DNA from: Methanocella conradii HZ254
GTDB taxonomy: Archaea; Halobacteriota; Methanocellia; Methanocellales; Methanocellaceae
Assembly: GCF_000251105.1 (NCBI RefSeq)
Contig: NC_017034.1
Location: 2,314,439 to 2,378,438 of the forward strand
Reading direction: 5' to 3'
Length of the DNA: 64,000 nt
The position numbers were made by a program, and so were the translations under genes. Numbering within the stretch: position 1 is the first letter of the stretch; every line of letters starts with the position of its first letter. This document shows positions 17,411 through 25,250 of the stretch, piece by piece. The notes under the pieces were generated by a model. That model saw only the letters and a program-made list of their open reading frames with translations, was not told the origin of the DNA and ran no database searches.

Positions 17411-17420
17411 TATTTATAAT
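17411..17420 (+). promoter_or_regulatory. TATA box for hcp
   Basis: TATTTATAAT stands about 45 nt upstream of ATG 17461, predicting a start near 17440 and a 20-nt leader containing GAGGT. The overlapping ACGAAC half-site would allow steric repression. Confidence 0.4.
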
Positions 17421-17460
17421 CAGTACGCATATATACGAACATAATATGTGAGGTAATGTG

Positions 17461-19104
17461 ATGACGACAAACAGGATGTTTTGCTACCAATGCGAACAGA
17501 CGGCGAACGGGAAGGGCTGCACGAAGGCCGGGGTATGCGGGAAGGACGCAAACGTGGCCGCACTCCAGGACTTGCTCATTTACGCCCTGAGAGGACTGTC
17601 AGAGGTGGCCGTAGAGGGCCGCAGGCTCGGCATAGTAGACGATGGCGTAAATGCCTTTACGATAAGGGCGCTCTTCACGACGGGCACCAACGTAAACTTC
17701 GATGCGGGCAGGTTCCCGGAGCTAATCAACAGGTGCGTCGAGCTACGGGAGAGGCTAAAGGAAAAGGTGAAAGCTGCTGGAGGCAAGGCCGAGTATGGCG
17801 ATGGCCCGGCCACATACCAGCCGGCGAAGGGCATCGATGGACTCATCGAGCAGGGGACGAAGGTCGGCCTGCTATCCGATACGTCTTTAAACCCCGACGT
17901 GAGGTCGCTCCAGCACATCACGCTTTTCGGAATAAAGGGGGTGGCGGCATACGCTGACCATGCCCGGACGCTTGGCCATGAGGACGATAATGTTTACGCC
18001 TTCATACATGAAGGCCTCGCTGCCATGCAGGATAAAGGCCTCGGCCTGAACGACTGGATAGGCCTCGCCATGAAGTGTGGAGAAATAAATATAAGGGTCA
18101 TGGAGCTCCTCGACGCCGGGAATACTACCACTTATGGCCACTCCGTGCCCACAAAAGTCCCTCTGGGGGCGAAGAAGGGCAAGGCCATACTGGTATCGGG
18201 CCACGACCTGAAGGATTTAGAGGAGTTGCTAAAGCAGACGGAGGGGAAAGGCATTTATGTCTACACGCATGGCGAGATGCTTCCAGCCCACGGGTACCCT
18301 GGCCTTAAGAAGTATAAGCACTTCTACGGGCACTACGGGACCGCGTGGCAGAACCAGACGAAAGAGTTCCCTGCCTTTCCAGGCCCCATCCTCATGACGA
18401 CGAACTGTATACAGAGGCCAAGGGAGTCGTACCGGAATAGCATATTCACGACAGGGCCGGTAGGATGGCCTGGAGTTACTCATATTGAGGGCTATGATTT
18501 CGGGCCGGTCATCCAGAAAGCCCTTGAGATGCCTGGCTTTGACCGTGACGTCGAGGGCAAGTCGGTCATGGTCGGGTTCGCAAGGAACGCCGTCCTTGGA
18601 GTTGCTCCCACCATCATTGAAGCGGTGAAAGCCGGAAAGGTCAGGCGGTTCTTCCTGGTGGCCGGCTGCGACGGGGCAAAACCGGGGCGTAACTACTACT
18701 CCGAGTTCGTGGAGAAGGTGCCTAAGGACTGCATAGTGCTGACCCTCGCCTGCGGCAAGTTCAGGTTCTTCGACAAGGAGCTTGGCGATATTGGCGGCAT
18801 TCCACGCTTGCTTGACGTTGGGCAGTGTAACGACGCCTACTCGGCAGTGAAGATAGCGATGGCTCTAGCTGACGCGTTCAAGGTGGGGGTTAACGACCTG
18901 CCCCTCTCGATGGTCCTCTCCTGGTACGAGCAAAAAGCGGTCGCAATACTCCTCTCGCTGCTCTACCTGGGAGTCAGGGACATCCGCCTCGGCCCGAGCA
19001 TGCCCGCCTTCATCTCGCCCGCTGTCCTCGACTACCTGGCCAAGAAGTTTAACATAATGCCCATAACCACGCCCGACCAGGACCTGAAGGCAATACTTGG
19101 ATAA
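17461..19104 (+). CDS. hcp: Hybrid-cluster protein (hydroxylamine reductase / NO-stress protein)
   Basis: The 547-aa protein carries the N-terminal cubane Cys motif MFCYQCEQTANGKGC plus the Cys of GVCG (CxxC-x8-C-x5-C). Later Cys/His/Glu residues bind the hybrid Fe-S-O cluster (e.g. TTNCIQRP, LVAGCDGAKPGRNY, LTLACGKFRF, DVGQCNDAYSAVKIA). Hcp reduces hydroxylamine in vitro and acts as an NO reductase in vivo in bacteria. ATG 17461 follows a GAGGT ribosome site; an in-frame GTG at 17458 is less likely. The divergent V4R regulator and dyad suggest induction by nitrosative or redox stress. Confidence 0.95.
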   Translation: MTTNRMFCYQCEQTANGKGCTKAGVCGKDANVAALQDLLIYALRGLSEVAVEGRRLGIVDDGVNAFTIRALFTTGTNVNFDAGRFPELINRCVELRERLKEKVKAAGGKAEYGDGPATYQPAKGIDGLIEQGTKVGLLSDTSLNPDVRSLQHITLFGIKGVAAYADHARTLGHEDDNVYAFIHEGLAAMQDKGLGLNDWIGLAMKCGEINIRVMELLDAGNTTTYGHSVPTKVPLGAKKGKAILVSGHDLKDLEELLKQTEGKGIYVYTHGEMLPAHGYPGLKKYKHFYGHYGTAWQNQTKEFPAFPGPILMTTNCIQRPRESYRNSIFTTGPVGWPGVTHIEGYDFGPVIQKALEMPGFDRDVEGKSVMVGFARNAVLGVAPTIIEAVKAGKVRRFFLVAGCDGAKPGRNYYSEFVEKVPKDCIVLTLACGKFRFFDKELGDIGGIPRLLDVGQCNDAYSAVKIAMALADAFKVGVNDLPLSMVLSWYEQKAVAILLSLLYLGVRDIRLGPSMPAFISPAVLDYLAKKFNIMPITTPDQDLKAILG

Positions 19105-19109
19105 AATAC

Positions 19110-19135
19110 GTGGGGGCTTTTGAGCCCCCACTTTT
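19110..19135. terminator. Bidirectional hairpin terminator after hcp
   Basis: GTGGGGGCT and AGCCCCCAC form a 9-bp GC-rich stem with a 4-nt loop followed by TTTT, placed between the convergent hcp and I42-inhibitor genes. Confidence 0.7.
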
Positions 19136-19658
19136 ACTGGCCTAAGAATCGGGGGAGATGACCGAACAGGTCGCTCATGTTAAGCAGCATTGAAAAGTTC
19201 CTGGGCATGAGGCCAAAAATGGGCCCGAACGATGGGAAGGTAAAGTTAGAGGGCACCGCGGGCTCCCCGATGACCTTAACGGTCATCTCAAAGCGCCTCT
19301 CGCTGCCCGTTAACGGCTCCCGTGGCCGCTTATAGACTCCGGATATTTTATACGTGCCCATCCTGACCGCCATTATAGTCCATTCGTGATGGCCGCCGCT
19401 GCCGATTAAGCCCGTAGCGTTCGGCGTATACCTGTCGCCCACAACCTGCAGGCCGCTCCCCACGGTGAGGTTCCACGAATACCCTGTCGTGGGATTCTCG
19501 TCGAGCCTTACCCTGAACGTGTCTCCCGCCCTCATCGTTATAGTCTTGCCATTATCGCTTGCCGAGTAAACGCTTTGCGCTGCCGCCAGGCCGCTGCACA
19601 GAAGTAATATCAAAAGCATTGCTGGCAAGACGTATCGAATGTCCACTACCCTCTTCAT
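19134..19658 (-). CDS. Exported chagasin-like (I42) cysteine-protease inhibitor
   Basis: From ATG 19658 (174 aa) the protein has a basic N-terminus and a clear signal peptide (LPAMLLILLLCSGLAAAQS). The I42/chagasin loops follow: NPTTGYSWN (BC loop), GSGGHHEW (DE loop) and KRPREP (FG loop). A C-terminal tail of about 45 residues rich in Phe/Asn follows the inhibitor domain. In other organisms these proteins block papain-like cysteine proteases, so it may guard surface proteins. The longer upstream frame lacks signal-peptide character and is not used. A CAGGAG ribosome site precedes this ATG. Confidence 0.82.
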   Translation of the reverse strand: MKRVVDIRYVLPAMLLILLLCSGLAAAQSVYSASDNGKTITMRAGDTFRVRLDENPTTGYSWNLTVGSGLQVVGDRYTPNATGLIGSGGHHEWTIMAVRMGTYKISGVYKRPREPLTGSERRFEMTVKVIGEPAVPSNFTFPSFGPIFGLMPRNFSMLLNMSDLFGHLPRFLGQ

Positions 19659-19840
19659 AATTAAACAAAACTCCTGCAAATAGTAATACCTTAATGCCAA
19701 TAACTCGGGAAAATATGGGTTTTTATGGCCATTTATATCCTGGCTCATTGAAAAAGCATCATTTTTAGCCCCGTTAGCTACGGTTTTGGCCGTAGTCATG
19801 AGAATAAGCTATATTGGCTGTTGGCCCTATATCATCATTT

Positions 19841-20065
19841 ATGGCTGAGAAGAAAGTCACGCTTATAATTGAGGGCATGCATTGTAGCCATTGTGCTTCA
19901 GCGATCGCGGAGGCCCTTAAAAGGCTTAAAGGCGTTAAGGGCGCGGACGTGCTTTTTACCACGGGCAAGGCAAAGGTATCCTATGACCCCGACCTGGTTA
20001 AGGTTGATGATATGGCTAAAGCCATAGAAAGCCTGGGCTATGAGGTAAAAGGCATAAGGGAGTAG
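19841..20065 (+). CDS. Heavy-metal-associated (HMA) domain protein, CopZ-like
   Basis: The 74-aa protein is a single ferredoxin-like HMA domain with the metal loop GMHCSHCASAI (about residues 12-22) and a conserved Gly-Tyr near the end (SLGYEVKG). It would bind a soft or transition metal ion through two Cys and pass it on. No P1B-type ATPase is adjacent. ATG 19841 lies about 29 nt after a TATA-like element, fitting a leaderless mRNA. Confidence 0.88.
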   Translation: MAEKKVTLIIEGMHCSHCASAIAEALKRLKGVKGADVLFTTGKAKVSYDPDLVKVDDMAKAIESLGYEVKGIRE

Positions 20066-20070
20066 TCTGT

Positions 20071-20215
20071 ATGGATAAGCGGGTATGCATGCTTTGTGGC
20101 TATATATAACCCCGACGGCGGCGTACCGCCAGGGACGGCTTTTGAGGATTTGCCGGCAGGCTGGGTCTGCCCGGTGTGTGGGGCCTCCAAGGACTCCTTC
20201 GAGAAGGCTAAATGA
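20071..20215 (+). pseudogene. Rubredoxin, frameshifted at a TA repeat
   Basis: The first frame reads MDKRVCMLCGYI and then hits TAA inside TATATATAA. The following frame continues with NPDGGVPPGTAFEDLPAGWV, then CPVCGASKDSFEKAK and a stop. Together they form a complete rubredoxin of about 48 aa with both CxxCG iron knuckles. Two missing bases (one TA unit) at 20101-20108 explain the break, giving GYIYNP when restored. It could be genuine loss, slippage or a base-calling error. The next gene's stop overlaps it convergently. Confidence 0.8.
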
Positions 20216-20969
20216 CCTGCCATCTTGTGGCGAAATCGATGGCGTTGTGCCTGCACGCCTTGAGGCACCTGGCGCACCAGTAGCATTCGGACATGGCGCT
20301 GCCTCTATAGGGCTGGCATGTGGGGCACTTTTTCACGCATGCTCCGCAGTCTATACATTTTTCGTTTCGATTTAGCCTGAAGAGGCTCAGCCTGGAGGAG
20401 AGGCTCATCAAGAGCCCGAAGGGGCAGAGCAGGGTGCACCAGGGGCGGTATATGAAAAGGGAGGAAGCTACAATGGCTATCAGGGCCAGGAGCTTGAAGG
20501 TGAATAGCCAGGATGAGACAAGGCTAAATGGGTTAAAGTGGGCTAAGGATGCGAGGCCCACTCCGCCTGCCATAAATGCTAGGAAAAATGTGGCCCTTAC
20601 CTTTTCGGATAGCTTTACATCTATGTGAATTTGCCTTTTAATGGCCTTTGAGGCCAGCTCCTGCGCAGCGCCGATGGGGCAGATATAGCCACAGAATAGC
20701 CGTCCAACTATGAGAGAGGAGGCCAGTATCAATACAACCTTGAATGCCTGCTGCGGGTTGATGCCCCCATTTATGATGCCATAAAGCACCTGGTGGAGGT
20801 AAATCGTGGTATCAAGGAAGCCCCACTGCAGGAATCCGGCCACAGCCAGAGAGGCGACGAGGACGAGCGTAGCTATGCGTCCGCTCATCTTCTTCATATA
20901 GAACAATATGGCCACGATCGCCATCGTGGCCAGCATGTAAAGCGGCCCGACAATCAATGGTAATGCCAC
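20208..20969 (-). CDS. NapH/MauN-type membrane 4Fe-4S protein
   Basis: The 253-aa protein has about five or six membrane helices. Two Cys-Pro motifs, CGYICPIGAAQE and CTLLCPFGLL, are typical of the NapH/NosR/RdxA family, and two [4Fe-4S] ferredoxin motifs near the C-terminus are present (CIDCGACVKKCP and CYWCARCLKAC). Such proteins pass electrons across or along the membrane between quinol-like carriers or soluble proteins and periplasmic partners. No partner reductase is adjacent; the nearby rubredoxin and HMA proteins are possible but unproven associates. Confidence 0.85.
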   Translation of the reverse strand: MALPLIVGPLYMLATMAIVAILFYMKKMSGRIATLVLVASLAVAGFLQWGFLDTTIYLHQVLYGIINGGINPQQAFKVVLILASSLIVGRLFCGYICPIGAAQELASKAIKRQIHIDVKLSEKVRATFFLAFMAGGVGLASLAHFNPFSLVSSWLFTFKLLALIAIVASSLFIYRPWCTLLCPFGLLMSLSSRLSLFRLNRNEKCIDCGACVKKCPTCQPYRGSAMSECYWCARCLKACRHNAIDFATRWQVI

Positions 20970-21084
20970 GATTTATCCGTATACTGGAATTGCCTTATAA
21001 AAATTGTGTAACTTCAATAAGGTGAATTGAGGTAATCGTAACCATTAATGGTATGACGTACTATAGTAGAGCAGAGGAAAGCTG

Positions 21085-21618
21085 ATGATAGCTAAGGGCA
21101 AGGACATGGAGCAGAGGGCCATCGAGGAGGTGGCGGCGCTCATGTGCGCTGCGGCCAGGACGGCCCCGAAGGCTAAGGGCGTTGATAACCTGGTGACACT
21201 TGTAGTTACTGGCGCAGATAAGGACAGGCTGGCCAGGGAAATGAGGAGGGTTGCGGAGGAGCATAATATAGGCTTTTTCGTCAGGGATGCGGACTGCGTG
21301 GATAAGTCGCAGGCCGTCGTCCTGCTTGGCCAGCGCCCACTGCCCGCATACGTCCCGCAGTGCGGCTATTGCGGGTTTGCGGACTGTACTGAAAATATCA
21401 AAAACACGGGAGTCTGCGCCATTAGCATGGGCGACTTGGGCATTGCCGCCTGCTCCGCCGCCGCTGTTGCGGCTCTCCACCACATAGATAACCGCATCAT
21501 GTTCTCCATAGGCAGGGCGGCGCTAAACCTGAAACTATTCGAGGATGACCAGGTCAAGGAGGCCTACGGGATACCGCTGAGCGTATCGGGCAAGAGCCCA
21601 TTCTTCGACAGGAAATAA
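21085..21618 (+). CDS. DUF2148 ferredoxin-like domain protein
   Basis: The 177-aa protein belongs to the DUF2148 group: N-terminal helix with a CAAARTAPKAKGVDN motif, and a central Cys motif CGYCGFADCTEN. A further Cys (GVC) and the CSAAAVAALHHIDNRIMF segment follow. The Cys set probably binds an Fe-S cluster. Function is unknown; the family is common in methanogens and clostridia. A GCAGAGGAAAG ribosome site precedes the start. Confidence 0.8.
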   Translation: MIAKGKDMEQRAIEEVAALMCAAARTAPKAKGVDNLVTLVVTGADKDRLAREMRRVAEEHNIGFFVRDADCVDKSQAVVLLGQRPLPAYVPQCGYCGFADCTENIKNTGVCAISMGDLGIAACSAAAVAALHHIDNRIMFSIGRAALNLKLFEDDQVKEAYGIPLSVSGKSPFFDRK

Positions 21619-21778
21619 TATATTATTTATTATTCGTTTAGCAGGTTTATCCATTTTGTTCCTTTCTGCTTGTAGCTAACCGCTTGAAGCTTCGGCACCA
21701 TGGTTCACCTGATACTCAGCCGTAGTTCTGCTTCGAGTTTATAAACAATTTCCTTACGCCATTGAATGAGAGAGCTAC

Positions 21779-21788
21779 AATTTATAAA
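21779..21788 (+). promoter_or_regulatory. TATA box for fen
   Basis: A TTTATAAACC element stands about 40 nt before ATG 21824, leaving a short leader with a TGGAG sequence. Inferred from spacing. Confidence 0.45.
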
Positions 21789-21823
21789 CCTCTAGCATAT
21801 AGTAGACAGTGGAGAAATCGTAG

Positions 21824-22843
21824 ATGGGAGTCGACCTGACCGACCTGGCGCCAAAGCATGAGATTGAGCTGAAGGAGCTGAGCGGCAAGATAATAGCCAT
21901 AGACGCATTTAACACGCTGTACCAGTTTTTGAGCATAATACGGCAGCCTGACGGGACCCCGCTCGTTGATGAAAAGGGGCAGGTCACATCGCATTTGTCG
22001 GGTATAATATATAGGGTGACGAACCTGATTGAGCTGGGCATCAAGCCCGTGTTCGTATTCGATGGTAAGCCTCCGCTCCTTAAGGCTGAGACGATTAAGG
22101 CGAGGGCCGAGGTCAGGGAGGCGGCCAGGCAGATGTATGAGGCAGCGGTTGAGGAGGGCAGCGCAGAGGCGTACAAGTATGCCCAGGCCGCGACGAGCAT
22201 AAATGCCCAGATAATAGAGGACTCGAAGACGCTGCTTGGCTATATGGGTATACCATTCATTGTCGCCCCATCCGAGGGCGAGGCGCAGGCATCCTGCATG
22301 GTCTCTAAGGGCGCCGCCGACTATGTAGGCTCTCAGGACTATGATTCTTTGCTGTTTGGCGCGCCGCGCATGGTTCGGAATGTGACCATAACGGGCCGCC
22401 GCAAGGTGCCCAGGAGGAACATCTACGTCGACGTGAAGCCCGAAATCGTAGAGCTAAAGGAAACGCTTGAAACGCTAGACATCACAAGGGAGCAGCTCAT
22501 AGATATTGGCATCCTCGTGGGCACGGACTTTAACCCTGGGATTTACAAGGTAGGCCCGAAGACTGCCCTTAAGCTCGTCAAGAAACATAAAAACATGCAG
22601 GAGGTCTTCGGCGAATTAGAGCAGACCATCGAGAATTATGAGGAGATAAAGGAGTTCTTCCTGCACCCGCCCGTCACCGATGATTACCATATAGCATGGG
22701 GCCGGCCAGAGCCCGCGAAGATCAAGCACTTCTTGTGTGACGAGCATAGCTTCTCCCAGGACCGGGTGGAGAAGGTGGTCGAAAGGCTGGAGAAGGCGGT
22801 CGTAGAGACCGGCAAGCAAAAGACGCTATCGGCCTGGTTCTGA
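21824..22843 (+). CDS. fen: Flap endonuclease FEN1
   Basis: FEN1 is the structure-specific 5' nuclease that trims Okazaki-fragment flaps and acts in base excision repair. The 339-aa product has the N and I domains with metal-binding acidic residues (AIDAFNTLYQFL, VFDGKPP, PSEGEAQAS, SQDYDSLLFG, VGTDFNPG). The helix-hairpin-helix segment GIYKVGPKTALKLVKKH follows, and a C-terminal PCNA-interacting peptide QKTLSAWF. Length is standard. A composite repeat begins right after its stop. Confidence 0.96.
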   Translation: MGVDLTDLAPKHEIELKELSGKIIAIDAFNTLYQFLSIIRQPDGTPLVDEKGQVTSHLSGIIYRVTNLIELGIKPVFVFDGKPPLLKAETIKARAEVREAARQMYEAAVEEGSAEAYKYAQAATSINAQIIEDSKTLLGYMGIPFIVAPSEGEAQASCMVSKGAADYVGSQDYDSLLFGAPRMVRNVTITGRRKVPRRNIYVDVKPEIVELKETLETLDITREQLIDIGILVGTDFNPGIYKVGPKTALKLVKKHKNMQEVFGELEQTIENYEEIKEFFLHPPVTDDYHIAWGRPEPAKIKHFLCDEHSFSQDRVEKVVERLEKAVVETGKQKTLSAWF

Positions 22844-22846
22844 GCT

Positions 22847-23206
22847 CACCACAGAGGCCACAGAGGGGGATATGAACCACAGAGGTTCACAAAGGACACA
22901 GAGGATTTTTATTTCCTAAGGGGGGAGCTAGCCGCCCCCCTCGGAGACCCCCTCAATTAATAGGTCAATCATTTGATATACTATGATATGATAAATGGAG
23001 GACACATAATAAAAAAGAATCTCATTTAATAGGTAGAAAGGAGGGTCCCTCAGGGGGCGAAGCCCCCTTGAGTAATAAAAAGCCTCTGTGAACCTCTGTG
23101 GTGAATATTCTCTCTGTGTCCTTTGTGAACCTCTGTGGTGAATATTCTCTCTGTGTCCTTTGTGAACCTCTGTGGTGAATATTCTCTCTGTGGCCTCTGT
23201 GGTTCT
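22847..23206. repeat. Composite palindromic repeat element, copy 1
   Basis: A core (22905-23082) is flanked on the left by short copies of CCACAGAGGTTCACAAAGG and on the right by the reverse complement in about three 37-nt tandem units (GTGAACCTCTGTGGTGAAT...). The whole can fold back on itself. The core holds GC hairpins at 22920-22940 and 23051-23070 and the block AATAGGTCAATCATTTGATA. The same core, about 85% identical by eye, lies inverted at 47.56-48.03 kb. No protein is encoded; it behaves like a non-autonomous dispersed element. Confidence 0.85.
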
Positions 23207-23252
23207 ATAGCGATTAGAAAGGTTTTAAGTAATTAAGATTAACATTGTTAAG

Positions 23253-23933
23253 ATGATCGTTATGGCAAGTTATGAGGAGCTGTCATCTAGGCTAAAAACG
23301 CTATTGGGCTTGAAGGGGTCCCCCGTGGCGGTCAAATTGGTCGCCCAGCGGGGCGAGATACCTGCGGGGGTGGCTGAGCTAAAGGAGAAGCTCAGGCACT
23401 GCGAGATGGTGCAGAAGGCGCGGCATGGCGACGTGTTCTATGCCACAAAGGAGCAGCACGCCTGCGCTGGAGGGGCTGGAGCGCTGGGCGTGGCGGAGAC
23501 GCCCGAAAAGATAAAGACGGGGGAGTTCTACTTTGGGCTGGGCAGGTTTAAGACTCTTGAGTCAGCCAAGAAGACCATGGACGCCGTTCCCAGGACGGGC
23601 AAGCACTTCATAGCCTCCATGTACGCGCCGCTCGAGAAGGCGAGCTTCAAGCCCGACGTGGTGGTAGTGATAGGCAACCCGAAGCAAATACTGAGGATAG
23701 GGCAGTCAAACATATATGAGAAGGGCGGACGCAACGTCGTGAGCTTTGCGGGCATACAATCCCTGTGTGGCGATGCGGTGGCCCAGCCCTACAACACCGG
23801 GGAGATGAACGCCACGTTTGGGTGCGACGGCTCACGAAAGTACGCTAAGATAGCCGACGACGAGCTAATCGTGGGCATACCCGAGGCGAAGCTGAAGGGC
23901 GTCGTCGAGGCGCTTGAAAAGATATCAAAATAG
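23253..23933 (+). CDS. DUF169 family protein (paralogue 1)
   Basis: The 226-aa protein shows DUF169 features: an N-terminal helix (YEELSSRLKTLLGLKGSPVA), a Cys-containing segment (LRHCEMVQKAR, KEQHACAGGAGALG), VVVIGNPKQILRI, and a C-terminal part ending in FGCDGSRKYAKI and DDELIVGIP. The family is frequent in anaerobes and has no established reaction. A second ATG at 23262 may be the true start. A DUF169 paralogue lies near 39 kb; their functions need not be equal. Confidence 0.82.
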   Translation: MIVMASYEELSSRLKTLLGLKGSPVAVKLVAQRGEIPAGVAELKEKLRHCEMVQKARHGDVFYATKEQHACAGGAGALGVAETPEKIKTGEFYFGLGRFKTLESAKKTMDAVPRTGKHFIASMYAPLEKASFKPDVVVVIGNPKQILRIGQSNIYEKGGRNVVSFAGIQSLCGDAVAQPYNTGEMNATFGCDGSRKYAKIADDELIVGIPEAKLKGVVEALEKISK

Positions 23934-23944
23934 CCATTTTTTAT

Positions 23945-24718
23945 TTAAAAATAGCTCTTGACGTAGCCTATAAGCTCTTTGTAGAGTACCATGAGGTCGC
24001 CGCTATCCAGGCCTGCTAGCTCCTGCCGGTCGAGCTCAATGCTAAAGGTGCCGTCATATCTATTGGACTTCATCCTGGATAGGAGGGCACCGAGCGGCAG
24101 GTGTCCATCGCCCGGCACCAGGTGGCTCGATCCAGGGCTTCGATGATCGCTAATGTGAACGCCTTTAACGCGAGGGGCGAGCATGTCATACGCCTGCAAA
24201 ATATCAAAGCCGCTCGCCGCACAGTTTGCCACGTCAAAATTAATGAACACGTCCATATCGTATGCGAGGTCTCTGACCCGCTTTATGTCCATTACTGGCG
24301 GCACCTTAAGGCTACCCGCTGGGGCGCCATTCTCTATGCAAATAGAAGAGCCACCATATAAGCCTTTAAAATAATTCAGCCTATCCCTGAAAAGGAAACA
24401 TGAAACGTCACGCAAAAATGGCGAGTTAGGAACCTTAAAGATGATGCTACGAGGCTTAAAGATATGGATGGCAGAATGGGCCTCGACGTCGCCATGGAGA
24501 AGGTAATGAAGAGGCCTCCTAAAGGTAAGGGTCGGGGCTACAATGCTCCTTATAGGCATATTATAGTCCACGGAGCGGATGAACAGGGTATCAAGGTCCA
24601 CATTTAGAGCCGAGCAGTCCAGCTCGATGCCATCGTAGCCAGACCTTTCGGCGATATCAAAGGCCTCGTCCACCTTTTTAAGGCTATCCAGGCATACCTG
24701 CAGCAATATTTCAGGCAT
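23945..24718 (-). CDS. Sugar-phosphate isomerase/epimerase-like TIM-barrel protein
   Basis: The 257-aa product has the xylose-isomerase-like/AP-endonuclease-2 TIM-barrel pattern: YDGIELDCS early, ICIENGAPAG (metal-ligand Glu), NFDVANCAASG, VKGVHISDHR (Asp/His ligands), PGDGHLPLGALL and FSIELDRQE (Glu). These residues would hold one to three divalent metals. The substrate cannot be predicted. It is convergent with the DUF169 gene. Confidence 0.82.
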   Translation of the reverse strand: MPEILLQVCLDSLKKVDEAFDIAERSGYDGIELDCSALNVDLDTLFIRSVDYNMPIRSIVAPTLTFRRPLHYLLHGDVEAHSAIHIFKPRSIIFKVPNSPFLRDVSCFLFRDRLNYFKGLYGGSSICIENGAPAGSLKVPPVMDIKRVRDLAYDMDVFINFDVANCAASGFDILQAYDMLAPRVKGVHISDHRSPGSSHLVPGDGHLPLGALLSRMKSNRYDGTFSIELDRQELAGLDSGDLMVLYKELIGYVKSYF

Positions 24719-24796
24719 CAAAAGAATATCTAGAGCCCGAAGGATAAATCAGCAAAGCAAGAAAAAATCGAACGGCCGCTATTTACGCCGTAAAAT

Positions 24797-25210
24797 CTAC
24801 ATGTCATAGTAGAGCTCTTTTATCTTGATGAAAACGTCGCCCACCATGACGTATTCCTTGAACACCGTATCATGGTCGGTGATGCGGCGCTCCACCACGT
24901 AGCCGTTCTGCTTCAGAATATCGCCGATAGGCTTCTTTTGAGCGCGTATCTCGTCTATGAATTCCGGGGGATTCTTATCGACCGGCATCTCCACCGTTGA
25001 ATGGACTATGACCTTGCCGTCCTTTAAAAATTCTGATACTCGAAAGATGACACCATTTTTTTCTTCCTGGCCGACCACGCGGAACACGACCCCGGGATAG
25101 TTATCCATCAGGTATCGCGTAGTGGACTCGGCAGAACTTATAATCGCTTTATACCAGGGCATCGACAGCGTGCTCCCAACCTGTAATGATGAATAAATAG
25201 GTTTGAACAT
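24797..25210 (-). CDS. Possible DUF98/chorismate-lyase-fold protein
   Basis: The 137-aa protein has the segment PIGDILKQNGYVVERRITDH, then KEYVMVGDVFIKIKELYY. This resembles the core of the DUF98/UbiC-like fold, where a conserved Arg contacts an aromatic carboxylate. The N-terminal half is less typical, so the family call is tentative. It lies just downstream of fwdC with its own TATA-like TTATATAAG (about 25233-25242, minus), suggesting leaderless transcription. Any role with methanofuran chemistry would be speculation. Confidence 0.5.
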   Translation of the reverse strand: MFKPIYSSLQVGSTLSMPWYKAIISSAESTTRYLMDNYPGVVFRVVGQEEKNGVIFRVSEFLKDGKVIVHSTVEMPVDKNPPEFIDEIRAQKKPIGDILKQNGYVVERRITDHDTVFKEYVMVGDVFIKIKELYYDM

Positions 25211-25228
25211 CTCCAGGAGGAGATGTTC
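25205..25228. terminator. 10-bp perfect hairpin between fwdC and the DUF98-like gene
   Basis: GAACATCTCC-AGGA-GGAGATGTTC is a perfect stem with a 4-nt loop. It contains the start codon of the DUF98-like gene. In the fwd transcript it may terminate or attenuate read-through; no T run follows. Confidence 0.5.
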
Positions 25229-25250
25229 ATATTCTTATATAATCTTTTTC

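Noticed and set aside
23083..23206. CRISPR array in the 37-nt tandem units (and 47.86-48.0 kb)
   Set aside because: Units are directly adjacent with no unique spacers and no cas genes nearby.
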